Shown one piece after another: positions 53,231 to 63,957 of a stretch of 64,000 nt of DNA. The stretch lies in the NCBI GenBank assembly GCA_963854835.1, contig OY978526.1:18029868-18093867 (forward strand), read 5' to 3'. A model generated the notes under the pieces. The model worked only from the letters and a program-made list of their open reading frames with translations. It ran no database searches and was not told where the DNA came from. The stretch's first letter is position 1, and each line of letters starts with the position of its first letter. A program made the translations under genes and the position numbers. Origin of the DNA: Megamerina dolium. Lineage: Eukaryota; Arthropoda; Insecta; Diptera; Megamerinidae.

Positions 53231-55881
53231 CTAAATCGACTCGGTTCATGATTCTAATAAATAATAAATTCATTTTAGCACCTCTGCATTTTTTTTTGGT
53301 GATGTAAGCGAAGGCACAACCTCAATATACCCTTGATTCTTCCAGTGCCCGATATATAGTGAGATGTCAACTTTTAGCAAATGCTTTGCACTGTGGCTTA
53401 CTTTTAATTCATTGCTTTTTTCATTAAGTGTAAAGTATATAAAATATATTTATGATCTGATAAATATAAATTTATATAATGCATTTTCGATTTATATTCG
53501 CATTTTATTGAACATTTTGAGAGCAATGCAACATCACAACAAATAATTCGATTCGAGGATGTTCTTTACTTTACATTTGCACTCAATTTCCATCAAATAA
53601 TAAGTAGCTACCTATATAATTTTCGATTTTATATTTTTTTATTGCCTGATTTATTTCGTATTAAACTTTGTTACTTCCTCTCTCAGAAATTTGATTAAAA
53701 ATCATGAAAAATTAAAATTGCCTCTCATTTCCGCAATGTATATTTTCCATTTAATTTTTTATATATTTTGTTTTTTTTTATTATTATTATTTTTGGTGTT
53801 TTTGCATATTGCAAATTAATGCACCGCATACAATTGTAATAAAAACTTTTACTTTTAACCATAAAATGGTGAGTGGCTTCATCTCAACAGAGTGGTAAGG
53901 TAAATAACGTATACTTTTTTATTTGATTCCCTTTATTTTTTTTTTTCGTGAATATAAAAATGCCCTCAAGCAATTTATTTTATGAGAAAATGAAATGAAA
54001 TGAAATGAGATGAACTGAAATGTTGTATATGAAATAAAGTCGTAACAGCACTGCCTGCCAGTTTAAAACATACGCAAATTTCTCCTTTTCCACTTTATTC
54101 CTCACTTCTGTCGTCTCCATTTTTTTTTTTGTAATCGACAAGGGAGAAAGAACCAATCTCCACACCTTACGTGTGTATGTAGTCAGGCATAAATGAGTCT
54201 CATTATTGTAAATCAATCGACCTACGCAAATTACGTAATCATCGATAAGGAGATGTGCGTGTGCGCTTGTATGTTTTTATTGTTTTCTGAACACAAATAC
54301 AAATGTATTGTAATGAAGAATTACATACAAATACTCGTACATGAATATATATTATACTATACCCTCATCTTTGAGAACCATTGGCATCAATACACTGTTA
54401 CTGTATCATATTGTTGACTATTCGAGGAATTACAAATGTATGTAATATTCATGATGCTATTGATTGTTGAGCGTCAAAGCAGAATATCTACATCTGAGTG
54501 TACCTGTTCTGTTTGTCAGTCTCCCTCTGATACCAGTTACTTTCTGATGTGGTACACACACACACGCCAAAGTATTAATGAAAACGACGGCGAGACTAAT
54601 TGAAGCCGAATAGTAATTGCACAGGAAGGAAACTGAATCGCTTTCAAAGATGGCGCGTATTAAGCAAAACGAATTAAGCACTTGATGGTGGTACATGTGT
54701 AGTAATGATAAGTAGGAATGGGTGTTTTGACACAAGCTCACGTTTATTCATATGCAATAAATATGCCACGGATTATGAGTTTAATGTATATTGTAATGCC
54801 ACAGGAAACAATTTAATTTAGCTCATATACATATAAATGTGACTTGAAATAAATTGAACTTTTAGCGAATGATGCAAAAACAAAAAGAAGAATTATATAA
54901 AGAGAAGAGGGGAATGAGAAAAGGAGAAGCGTAGACTGACTCCATACTTAACTATTTCCAATCAGTTAATTTATTCTTTTCAAAATCGACTCTTACTATG
55001 CGTAGACACAATTATATACTCATGCATGTATATTTATGCAAATAAATTAATCATAAATCTAATGTGGAACATACATTTCTACTTCTTTTTATTTCATTCC
55101 AATGCATCATCTTTGTATCATTCCTCACTTGGCCTTATTTTGATGTTTGTTCTTTCGCAACATGTAGCGAAGAACTCACGTACATACATTAATATGAATT
55201 AAATGAATTTACCGGCTCTTTCTCTCTCGTTCTTCCTCAGACACTCACTCCCTCTCTCTTTCTTGTGTAGCTATATAAACTAGCGAGATTGTATAAAGTT
55301 TTGTGTGTAACTATGTCAAAGCATTAGAGCACAAAATATGTGAATACACATTCATATGTATATAAACACCTGGAGAGAAATGTACCATGTGAGACAACTT
55401 AGGAACATAAGAATCACTTCTCTCACTAGCTCTTATGAGCCTTGGATAACATTTTCATATAAATATTTTGCGAACATATTTCGTCGCATTTCATTCTAAA
55501 CCTCAACAAAATGTTGATGGCAGTTGCAATATTCATTATAATAACCAAAATCGCCGTTAGGGTCGTAAAATATATGACGGACCCCAAATATTTTTTACTT
55601 CTCAACATTTGTTTTAAACACATTTGCCCTCTATTTCTACTACGAAAAGGGGCTTTCCTACAAAATTTACTGTATAACTGACCTATCACCGCCTCTTAGG
55701 AAGACTCCCATATAAATTTAATCAATTTTGTATGAAATCCTCCATATTGGATGGATGTAGGATATACATATCTATGTTAAGAGAAAAATGTAAGGCCTGA
55801 AAAATTTATGATGATCGGTCATACATTTTATTTGCTAATTCTATCTAGGTGCTTCTAAGTTCATTTTGTATGGCAGCAGCC
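53231..55881. other. Gene-free AT-rich DNA
   Basis: T-rich, ATGAA-type tract near 53980-54010. A diverged relative of the 5160 repeat lies around 55670-55880 (CTCCCATATAAA and TTTTGTATGGCAGCAGCC). No gene recognised. Confidence 0.6.
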
Positions 55882-56010
55882 TTAAGTAGTAAATATTGAA
55901 AGTAGTAAAATTGAATGTTCCAAAAAAAATGTTAAGTAGTAAAAATTAAGTAGTAAATATTGAAAGTAGTAAAATTGAATGTTCAGCAAAAATGTTAAGT
56001 AGTAAAAATT
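55882..56010. repeat. 64-bp tandem duplication
   Basis: TTAAGTAGTAAATATTGAAA starts at 55882 and again at 55946. Both copies continue through AGTAGTAAAATTGAATGTTC and AAAAATGTTAAGTAGTAAAA. Confidence 0.9.
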
Positions 56011-58427
56011 ATTGGGGTTTAGTCATAAATGTAATCCTTTTAGGAGTGGTGCTGAGTATTTTAACTAACATTTCACCTTATTTAATGGTTTAGCTACCAA
56101 ACGCGACCTGAGCTGGTCAAGCTAACCTCAAATTCCTTAATTCGTTTCATTTGTTGGCCGATACAATTTCGATCTACCATGATATGCTCCCTGACATGTC
56201 ACTTATAGTCATATTTCTGCGTTCGTGTGATCAAAAACTTCACTGGATGCCACTGTCATCAAGTATAGAGTACTACCAACAGGGTGTATAGTCAGTCGAA
56301 AATGTCTGCATTTAAATAAAGACAATATATGTATTTATTCCTTTATGCTCACATATCTCTCTCTTACTTACTCTCTCACTCTGTGTTTGGATGTAAACGT
56401 TGTTAAACTCATCCAGCCGAGTACATTCATTAAAATTGGAAGTTTTATTGGTGTTGCTGCAGTAAGTTGAATTCTATATTTTTTGTTATTATTATTATTA
56501 TTATTATTTTGCAACTTTCTAAGGTAAGACTGATGTACTACATACATACATATATGTACATATATTGTTGTGCATGCAGGCGTGTGAGCAACTTTCTTCT
56601 TGTGCATATTCATATCATACTCATGAACATATGGATGTATATATGAAAATGCTATGTTTCATATATATGTTGTCTTAAGAAATTGAATACTTTCTCATAA
56701 TTACTTAAAACGTTGAGGATGCAGTCTACCGCATATATATATTCGTTCTAAAAAATAATTTTGCAAAAAAAAAAAAGTTGAAAAATTAATATAGCAAAAG
56801 AATAGCACAAAAGAATGAATGAATGAAGAAATCACAATAATAATAGCGATAATAATAATAATATCTTTTTTAAAATATTTTAATTGCTGTTTTATCTGGT
56901 AGTCAATTTACAAAATTAATTCGAATATGAATTGTGCTACGTGCAAATGTGAGTTCATCTCAACATGTCTTGCAATCGGTATTAGCTTTTTTCTCCTTAT
57001 TAAGTCGAATATATATCGAATAGAACAGTATGAGTTTTAGTTGTGAAATTTGGTGTGGAAAATTAGTTTATCGGTCTCATGCTAAATATAAAAAATAAAT
57101 GAGATTTACCAAGTGAAAGTGACATCTTCCCTATAACCTAAATAGACTACTTTCTGAAAAATACCCCAAGGTAAATCTGACCGAGATATTATAATTATAA
57201 TAACTCCTCATGATTAATTGTTATAAATATGTCAAATGTACTATTATTCTTTTTTAATTATCATTAAAAATTGTTCCATCAAAAGCATAAAGAAAATAAT
57301 ACACCAAATTAATTTGTACACTTATGTACTTGTAAAGCTAAAAGAGAATAATTCAAATTGCATAAGCAAACATACTTATAAGAGCAAACTTTTACCAACT
57401 TACGTACACGTACACATGCATGTACCATATGTATGTACTTACATATATAAATGTGTATAGTCAGCTACTGCATATCCCTATGCTATAACTATTACACAAT
57501 ATATGAGAAGTAACGGCAGCAATTCTCTCTCTTGTTGAATAGTGCTAATTATTTAGGGTAAGGATTTACTTAGTAGTAGTTTTCCACTTTCTTTCTGCTA
57601 CATGCTACATGCTACAATACAAGCAGAACATAACCGAACAATAACAGTTGAAGAATAACAAACAATAAGCATGAAGAAAAAGAAGAATAAGAAGAACAAT
57701 AATAATGATTATAACGAAAAGTGAATGAGAGAATGAGTGAGAGTAATAGTTGGAGTAGCTATGATAACAGTAAGTGCTAATAAAATTTGGTTTATATGTA
57801 CATAAATTTCTTTTTGAAAAATTTTTAAATGATATTTGGAAATAATCAATTACGGAAATTTGTGTATTGTGTGATTTCTCAAAAACAAAAATGCTATTAG
57901 AATATTTCTTTTAAAACATATAGTAGTTATTTTGGTAATTTCAGTTTAGTCAACGTTTTCATCGTACTTGTCATCTGTAGATTTCAGGCTGTGACCCAGA
58001 AATTATCTTATTGAGATCATTTTTGATTATGTTCCATCTTTGAATTCAAAATAATATATGTCGAAAGTAATAATTTGGAATTTTCGTCAATATCAAGGCA
58101 ATGAAGTTCTAATTCTAGTAACGCTGAATAAAATTGGGTGATGCGAAAGTCAGATGTTCAATTTTTCGAACTGTGACAGATTTTGATTTATATTTGAGTG
58201 TCTTTAGTTCGTTAGCACATGTACGACTGTATATTCATTCTGGTCTGATGTTTGTAACTGCTTGAAAAACTTCCGGAGATATTGAAAAGAATTTATATTC
58301 TTGATCATCGTCGCCTAATTATTCGGCTATCTAAACTATTCTGGACTATCTAGAAGAACAATATTTGGCGTATAGATTAATATTAATGTATGAGTCATAT
58401 CTATTATCTACTGTAGTTCTCGTATAA
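56011..58427. other. Gene-free AT-rich DNA
   Basis: (ATT)n near 56485-56510 and general AT-rich sequence. AAG/GTAAGA at 56523/56524 is a weak recursive-splice-like junction. No gene. Confidence 0.6.
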
Positions 58428-59063
58428 ATTTACTTATTTACTTATGTGGCCATTACAATCGACAATCGATTTAGACCGAATGTAGCATGCGTCGCCAGCT
58501 AGCTCTTTTCTACGCTAGTTGGCGCCAGTTCGAGATTCCAAGCGCTGAAAAGTTATCCAGTACTTTATCCTTCCATCGGAGCTGAGATCTGCCTCTTCTG
58601 CGTCGTCTATCAGCGGATTCCGTATATAACACCTTCTTAGCTAAAGTGTGTTCTTTCATTCGTTCGACGTGACCTAGTCAATTCAGCCGCTCAATTTTAA
58701 TGCGCTTTAATATGTTGATGTCGACATATAGCTCATTCATCTCATGTTTGTACCTTAGATGATACTTGCCACTAACGAAAATAGATCTAAAGATCATGCA
58801 TAGGACTTTTCTCTCGAAAACTCCGAGCATTCTCTCATCTGAGGAGGAAATTGTCCAAACTTCGGCGCCATATGTAAGGACGTAATGACAGGTATGATGA
58901 GAGACTTGTGGAGTGTGGTTTTCGTCGCTTGAGAGCGGGTAATTTTCAAAAATTGCAAATCGCCGTAACTTATGTAGTCTTCTTTCGTTTCGTACATTAG
59001 TACTGTGAAGGCAAATAACCCGCAATAATTGTTTCCGCAACTTCCACTATTTGTTCTGTACAA
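58428..59063 (-). mobile_element. 3' end of an RTE-like non-LTR retrotransposon
   Basis: On the minus strand the C-terminal part of the reverse-transcriptase protein is followed by a short 3' untranslated region and an AAGTAAATAAGTAAA tail at about 58428-58447. Tails of short tandem repeats instead of poly(A) are typical of RTE and related clades. The 5' part is missing beyond about 59063. Confidence 0.7.
58480..59063 (-). pseudogene. C-terminal fragment of RTE-like reverse transcriptase, disrupted
   Basis: The frame shows YGAEVWTISSSDERMLGVFE and RKVLCMIFRSI, then LGHVERMKEHT, RRRRRGRSQLRWKDKVLD, and NWRQLA. This order (Y-G-E-W, E-R-K-L-R-I, G-H-V-R-M, G-R-P-W-D) is the C-terminal signature of RTE-type elements. 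A frameshift near 58890 separates an upstream block (RSQATKTTLHKSLIIPVI). TGA at 58678-58680 replaces the expected tryptophan before LGHVERM, and TAG near 58510 lies after NWRQLA. It is not functional. Confidence 0.78.
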
Positions 59064-61173
59064 AGTCGTGGAAATTCATTTAACTATAAACAGTAACAAC
59101 TTATATAGTCCGTGGGCAGCCATATTTGACGCGTATATTATTATTATTATTAAGGGAAATTATTTCACCCACTATTTAATATAACTCCCATATAAAATCA
59201 CTGCATACGAATTCCGCAAAGATGTCGTAGAAGATAAGTATGAGATATTCATATAATGAAAGTGAGTACATATTTTAGCAGTGAAAATTTCCTTCAAAAT
59301 GAGCATACAACCTTCAGTATATTTTATAAAAAATTTTGGTATTTTTACCCACTGAATTTTTAAAAAATACAATATTTTTATTATTTCAAATCAGATCTAT
59401 TCGTAAAATACTAAAATTGTCTATGGAAAAAATTCCCACGAAAGGCTCAATATTATTTTAGTCAATCTTTAAACCGAATTTTAATGCCACTTACTGTATG
59501 TATGTATGTTTGACTTATGTTTACATACATACATATATCCATACATATAAGCATATGAAGAAGAACAAATAAGCGAATGAGTATATGTACGTAAACACAT
59601 ATATGCACGAATAAACGATGAACATTTTCGCATATCTTGTATATATGTATAAAGTTTTACATATTTATGAATATATCCATGTCTAGTGTATGTGTATAAA
59701 TATGCAGATTTGTATTCGGATCATTCGAATAGAAACCATCAACGTTGCCGTCGCGACTTTTATACGAACAATAAGAAGAACAAGAAGAACAAGAGGAACA
59801 CATGTAAAGAAATTATAAATGGTTATGATGGTGTACGTATGCACATATGTACATATTTATGAATGGGTATGCATGTATGTATGATTATATGAATGTATGT
59901 CAGTAAATTAAAATTGCGGTTGGCGTTGCTGTTACTGCAAGTGAGTACATTTTGTAAAACAAACGAAGCAAAAGTTGCATTTTGTAAAACGAAGAACTTT
60001 TTGTTGCATATACATATGTGTATGGTATCTACATTTATGCATCTGCTACATATATCCTATATAGGAGTATAGGTACATAAAATAGTTACAAACATATGAC
60101 TGACTGTCTAATACTTAGTCGCATGTAGATAAACATAAGAAAAAAAAAACACACATCTGCATATGAACATGTATGTATCTACATACATAAATATGTATAT
60201 ATGTATACGTTGTGTGTGAGTGAGTGTAATAAATGTCAGTTGAAATGTTAAACAAAGAAAACAAGCAAGGATTTTCTGTTCGGGAAAAGTCTTTTGACTT
60301 GGCTACTTGTACTACTGCAACTACTACTACTACTACTACTACTACTTGTTTGTATACGATGAGTAGAGGTACTAACTTGTACGATTTACAAAAAAATTTT
60401 GTGGGTTACCTTCAATTTCATTCAGTGTAGTGTATGTGAGTAAATGTGAGTGAGTCACTGAGTTGGACGATATATAATTGGCAACGAACAAATATGCATG
60501 CATATTCAGTTAGCACACTTAGCACTGTGCTATACTAGTTTCTTAGTGTAAAATAAAATTGAATAAAATATATATGATAAAATGGGGTTAAAATACAAAA
60601 TATGTATACGCAAAGTTGAACGTAAAATACATTTATAATAGTACATACAAGTAGTTAACAATATGCTTGAGTTGTTTGTAGACATATATATGTATGTACG
60701 AGGGACAACATGATTGTATGCATGCTTAAAATTTATATTTTATTCGTATGCATAAGTAAAGTCCTTGTATCATACCAACCACAGTATGTATGTATGCATT
60801 TAATTAACTTCTTTTCGAAATGAAGTATATTTACTCTTTACAACATTCGCTATTGTATATCGATTTTGCATATAGAATATATAAAAATTCCAATGCTTCT
60901 CTGCCTATATATGAAATTCTTATTTCTTTGCCCTGTACAATATTAAACAAGATGATTTCAAAAGAATTCCATGTATATGAGTGTGTTCGATTTATTCATA
61001 TTAACATCAGCCACTTTATCCTGTAGCTTATTCGTAATATTCGAATATGTAGATAGATGTACTTATAAAGAAATTTTTAACAAGCACCTTATCCATACTT
61101 ACGAGTATATACATGCTTTACATTGTTGTTTATATATATATAATATAAGCTTTCAAGTATGTATATGTAAGTA
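59064..61173. other. Gene-free AT-rich DNA
   Basis: ATAC/GTAT-rich simple sequence (59490-60210), (ACT)n 60319-60346 and AT-rich flanks. No gene recognised. Confidence 0.6.
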
Positions 61174-61646
61174 CAGGGTGATTTTTTAGCAAATTTCTTT
61201 TTGGCAACACTGTTTTTGGCAGCTCAGCTATTTTCGTGTAACATGTTACTGTCGAACATGTTCAGTTTGGTGTATAATTTAACCATGAATCGACTTAGAT
61301 CGACTAGATCGTGCGATTTAACGTCTTTTGACTATTTTTTGTGGGGCTATATTAGGAAGGCTCTTGGCTATAGCGACAAGCCCGCAACGGTTTATGCACT
61401 GGAAGAAAATATTGAAGAATTTATTCGTGACATACCGGCCGATATGTGGGAGAGAGTATGCCAAAATTAGACCCAGTGTATGAACCATTTGAGGCGCAGC
61501 CGCCGTCAACATTCACTTGAAATCATCTTTAAACATTGAATTATCTAAAACGTTCTATCATCTCAAATAACGACTTCATACATTTCTCTAAATTTTATGT
61601 GTTTTTGTTTTAAATCAAATCCAAAGGCTCTTAAAAAATCACCCTG
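61174..61646 (+). mobile_element. Tc1/mariner-superfamily deletion derivative with intact termini
   Basis: CAGGGTGATTTTTTA at 61174 and the inverted TAAAAAATCACCCTG ending at 61646 form a perfect 15-bp terminal repeat. A TA lies directly outside each end (61172-61173 and 61647-61648), the target duplication of this superfamily. The 473-bp copy keeps only the C-terminal part of the transposase, so most of the interior was lost while both ends survived. Confidence 0.88.
61258..61539 (+). pseudogene. Transposase C-terminal remnant with nonsense codon
   Basis: The plus strand reads RSCDLTSFDYFLWGYIRKAL, then DKPATVYALEENIEEF, IPADMWERVCQN, TAG at 61468-61470, and MNHLRRSRRQHSLEIIFKH to TGA at 61537-61539. 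The downstream part stays in the same frame, and the position of TAG matches the conserved tryptophan in the QNW block of these transposases, so TGG to TAG is the likely lesion. The CDLT..DYFLWGY segment contains the last catalytic acidic residue region of the IS630-Tc1-mariner superfamily. The N-terminal and first catalytic residues are deleted. Non-functional. Confidence 0.82.
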
Positions 61647-61959
61647 TATATAGAAGTGGATAACTTAAGAAGCCAATTGATTGCCATTATGCATGAATAT
61701 ATGTACGATACATACCAAATACTTGCCGTCATCATCACTGTCGGTGAATACGTTACAGAAATTGCTGTTACATAATTCTGTTCTCTCTTAATTAGCTGTT
61801 ATTATTTGCTTTCATTGTATTGCAATATAATATTTCTGTAAATAATCAAGTGCCATTTCACAATTAATCACCACTATATTTGAGCATTTCTCAAAAATGT
61901 TCCACTGAAACTGAAAAAAAATTAATATTTCAAAGTACTCCAAATTGTTATTTGACCTT
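61647..61959. other. Gene-free AT-rich DNA
   Basis: Nothing recognised between the transposon and array F. Confidence 0.55.
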
Positions 61960-62460
61960 CAATCTGTATGCTTAAATATTCGAATGTTAACATTGATGTG
62001 AAGGGATCGGTGAGAGAATATTTTTGTATGAAAAATACCTCATTCTCATCGTGTGTACCATGTTTCAGCTTTATATTTTCGTGTGAAAACTATGAAAATA
62101 TGCATTCTAAAGCATATTTTTGTATGAGAGGTCAGCTTGGTTTTAATCCAATTTAGCCCATCCTGTAGATAGGCCTTTCATTAGAAAATATAATAGTTTG
62201 TACCAAGTTTCAACTTATTAACTTTATATTTTCGTATACAAAGTGTCAGAACGCTCATATGGAAGTATAACTTTGTATGGGAGCTAGGTGTAATTTTAAT
62301 CCAATTCAGCATATTTTCAAATATATCTACTATTTAGTAAATATAAGAGTACAAACCAAGTTTCAGCATGATTACTTTATATTTTCATGTGAAACGTAAG
62401 AAAGCATGCTAACAAAGGTACCATTTTGTATGAGATATAGGCATAGTGTGCAGCTGATTT
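61960..62460 (+). repeat. Array F of the 153-bp repeat family (plus)
   Basis: Cores near 62118 (TTTTTGTATGAGAGGTCAGC), 62271 (CTTTGTATGGGAGCTAGGTG) and 62427, with an eroded unit near 62022; spacing is about 153-156 bp. The shared CAGTTATCGTGC terminus is absent, so this array is probably truncated on its right. Confidence 0.8.
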
Positions 62461-63335
62461 AGTGTCAGAAAATGCATGAATTATTTGCCAATGGTGCACA
62501 CTGATTAAAATTGAATGGTCTTTGTGTAGAAAAGACTGACAAGGTATAGGTCTAAAGCTGGCCAAAGGTATCCTTGTAATTAACTGAATGTCCCATGTGA
62601 TCTATGAAGTCTGCTTTAGGAACACACTTCTTCTGTCTTTGTTCAGCGATTTTGTGAAATCGATTTTGGATTTATTACGCTAGCATGATAACAAAAGATT
62701 TGACTAAAGTGCTTTACAATATGTATATTTTTATGTTGCACGAACATTTCTATACATATTAAAGTAATCAAATTTAGGTAAACACAGAAGTTATTCTTGA
62801 AAACCACATTTTTATTTTTTATTTTTTTTGGAGATATAATACTTTCTTTCCCTCATAAGCATCCGTGTAAAAAAGAAATAAAAATGTAAAAAAAAAAATA
62901 TTCTAAAAAAAAAACCATCAAACGTTGGAAAATAAAATCAAAAGAAATTCTCACTTGAAGGTCATTTACATAAATTTTAATAAATTCTTAAATGAGTGCT
63001 CATTTTCGAAAATCCGCTGGTTAGCATTTTAATGGTTTCGAAGTTTGTTCTTCCATTTACATTACTTTTGTTAGTGTTTGAGGGTTTTTGCAAAAATTAA
63101 TTCAATGTAAATTTTTGTTCATTTAAAGAAATACGATTTAAAAGAAAACTTTTGTTAGAACAAAGAGAAAAAACAAAAACAAAAAAAAAATGGGACAATA
63201 AAATGTTATGAACGGAAGAAGAAGAAAAAAAATCCAAGTAGACAAAGTTTTTAAGCTTTTTGCGCCCTACTAATATTTGCTACTTTTTTTTTACTCTCTA
63301 GTTTACAATTTCAACTTTTATTTTTTTGCATTTGT
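62461..63335. other. Intron sequence upstream of the Rox8/TIA-1 exon
   Basis: AT-rich; no further exon found. T-rich and A-rich runs increase toward the acceptor. Confidence 0.65.
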
Positions 63336-63377
63336 CTAATTATCTTTTCCATTTCGTTCTCTCGTTTTTTCTTACAG
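63336..63377 (+). promoter_or_regulatory. 3' splice site of the Rox8/TIA-1 exon
   Basis: CTAAT at 63336-63340 fits the fly branch-point consensus. It is followed by an almost uninterrupted pyrimidine tract and CTTACAG ending at 63377. Branch point to AG is about 38 nt, a normal fly spacing. Confidence 0.8.
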
Positions 63378-63465
63378 AACAATTTCATATCTTTGTTGGT
63401 GACCTCAGTTCAGAAATTGAAACTCAACAATTGCGTGAAGCATTTACGCCATTTGGTGAAATTTC
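63378..63465 (+). CDS. Rox8: Internal exon of Rox8/TIA-1-family RNA-binding protein (start of RRM2)
   Basis: The 88-bp exon lies between a strong acceptor (pyrimidine-rich tract, branch-point-like CTAAT at 63336-63340, ACAG ending at 63377) and a donor GTAAGTA from 63466. Two bases complete a codon, 28 full codons follow, and two bases (TC) start a split serine codon, so the flanking introns are phase 1 and phase 2. The peptide contains HIFVGDL, the RNP2 strand of an RRM, then LREAFTPFGEI, the first helix and the turn before strand 2. The opening closely follows human TIA1 RRM2 (FHVFVGDLSPEI) and Drosophila Rox8. These proteins bind U-rich RNA in splicing, translational control and stress granules. 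RNP1 and the rest of RRM2 must lie beyond the window. No RRM1 exon was found upstream. Family assignment is secure; orthology to Rox8 is inferred from the single RRM2 match. Confidence 0.88.
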
Positions 63466-63472
63466 GTAAGTA
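63466..63472 (+). promoter_or_regulatory. 5' splice site of the Rox8/TIA-1 exon
   Basis: GTAAGTA directly follows the split serine codon and matches the donor consensus at +1 to +6. The downstream exon carrying the rest of RRM2 is not in the window. Confidence 0.8.
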
Positions 63473-63536
63473 CATATAAGATAAATCTAACAACTATTTT
63501 TACTACTAACTACCTACTATATGCTCAGTATATGTA

Positions 63537-63832
63537 TTAGGATGGATCAAATTAGTATGACGAAAAATCGTAATAAATTGTGCTGAAAAAAAAAATAAAA
63601 AATAAAAATAAAAATAATAATAATAATAATAATAAATAAAAAATAAAAAAAAATACTGATCATCCATGGTCATCTGATCAAATGGTACCGACAAATTATT
63701 TGGAAAAATTTGTTGATTAAAAATTGATTTTAGGCCTATAATTTCTGTGGCAACTACACTTCGAATCATTGATAGTTTTCAGTTTCGTTTTACGATTTAT
63801 GTGGAAAAAAATTTTTTTTTGATCCACCCTAA
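63537..63832. mobile_element. MITE, TTAGGGTGG family, copy adjacent to the exon
   Basis: TTAGGATGGATCAAA at 63537 and TTTGATCCACCCTAA ending at 63832 form an inverted terminal repeat with one mismatch. A TA flanks each side (63535-63536 and 63833-63834). The inner left end, AAATTAGTATGACGAAAAAT, matches the inner right end of the copy at 42-404. The interior includes (AAT)n at about 63614-63634. The insertion lies 71 bp after the exon's donor site. Confidence 0.85.
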
Positions 63833-63957
63833 TATGTTATTTATTACTATGATGCACACACATATACACTCATTTCATTCTCATTCTCATCACATTAGAA
63901 TCTATTTTTGTGCATAGAAACTTGCATGAATATTCTTTTTTTTTTTACTACAACTAG

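Noticed and set aside
56500..56530. A second recursive splice site (AAG/GTAAGA at 56523/56524).
   Set aside because: The acceptor is AAG with a short pyrimidine tract; too weak to list with the 15660 site.
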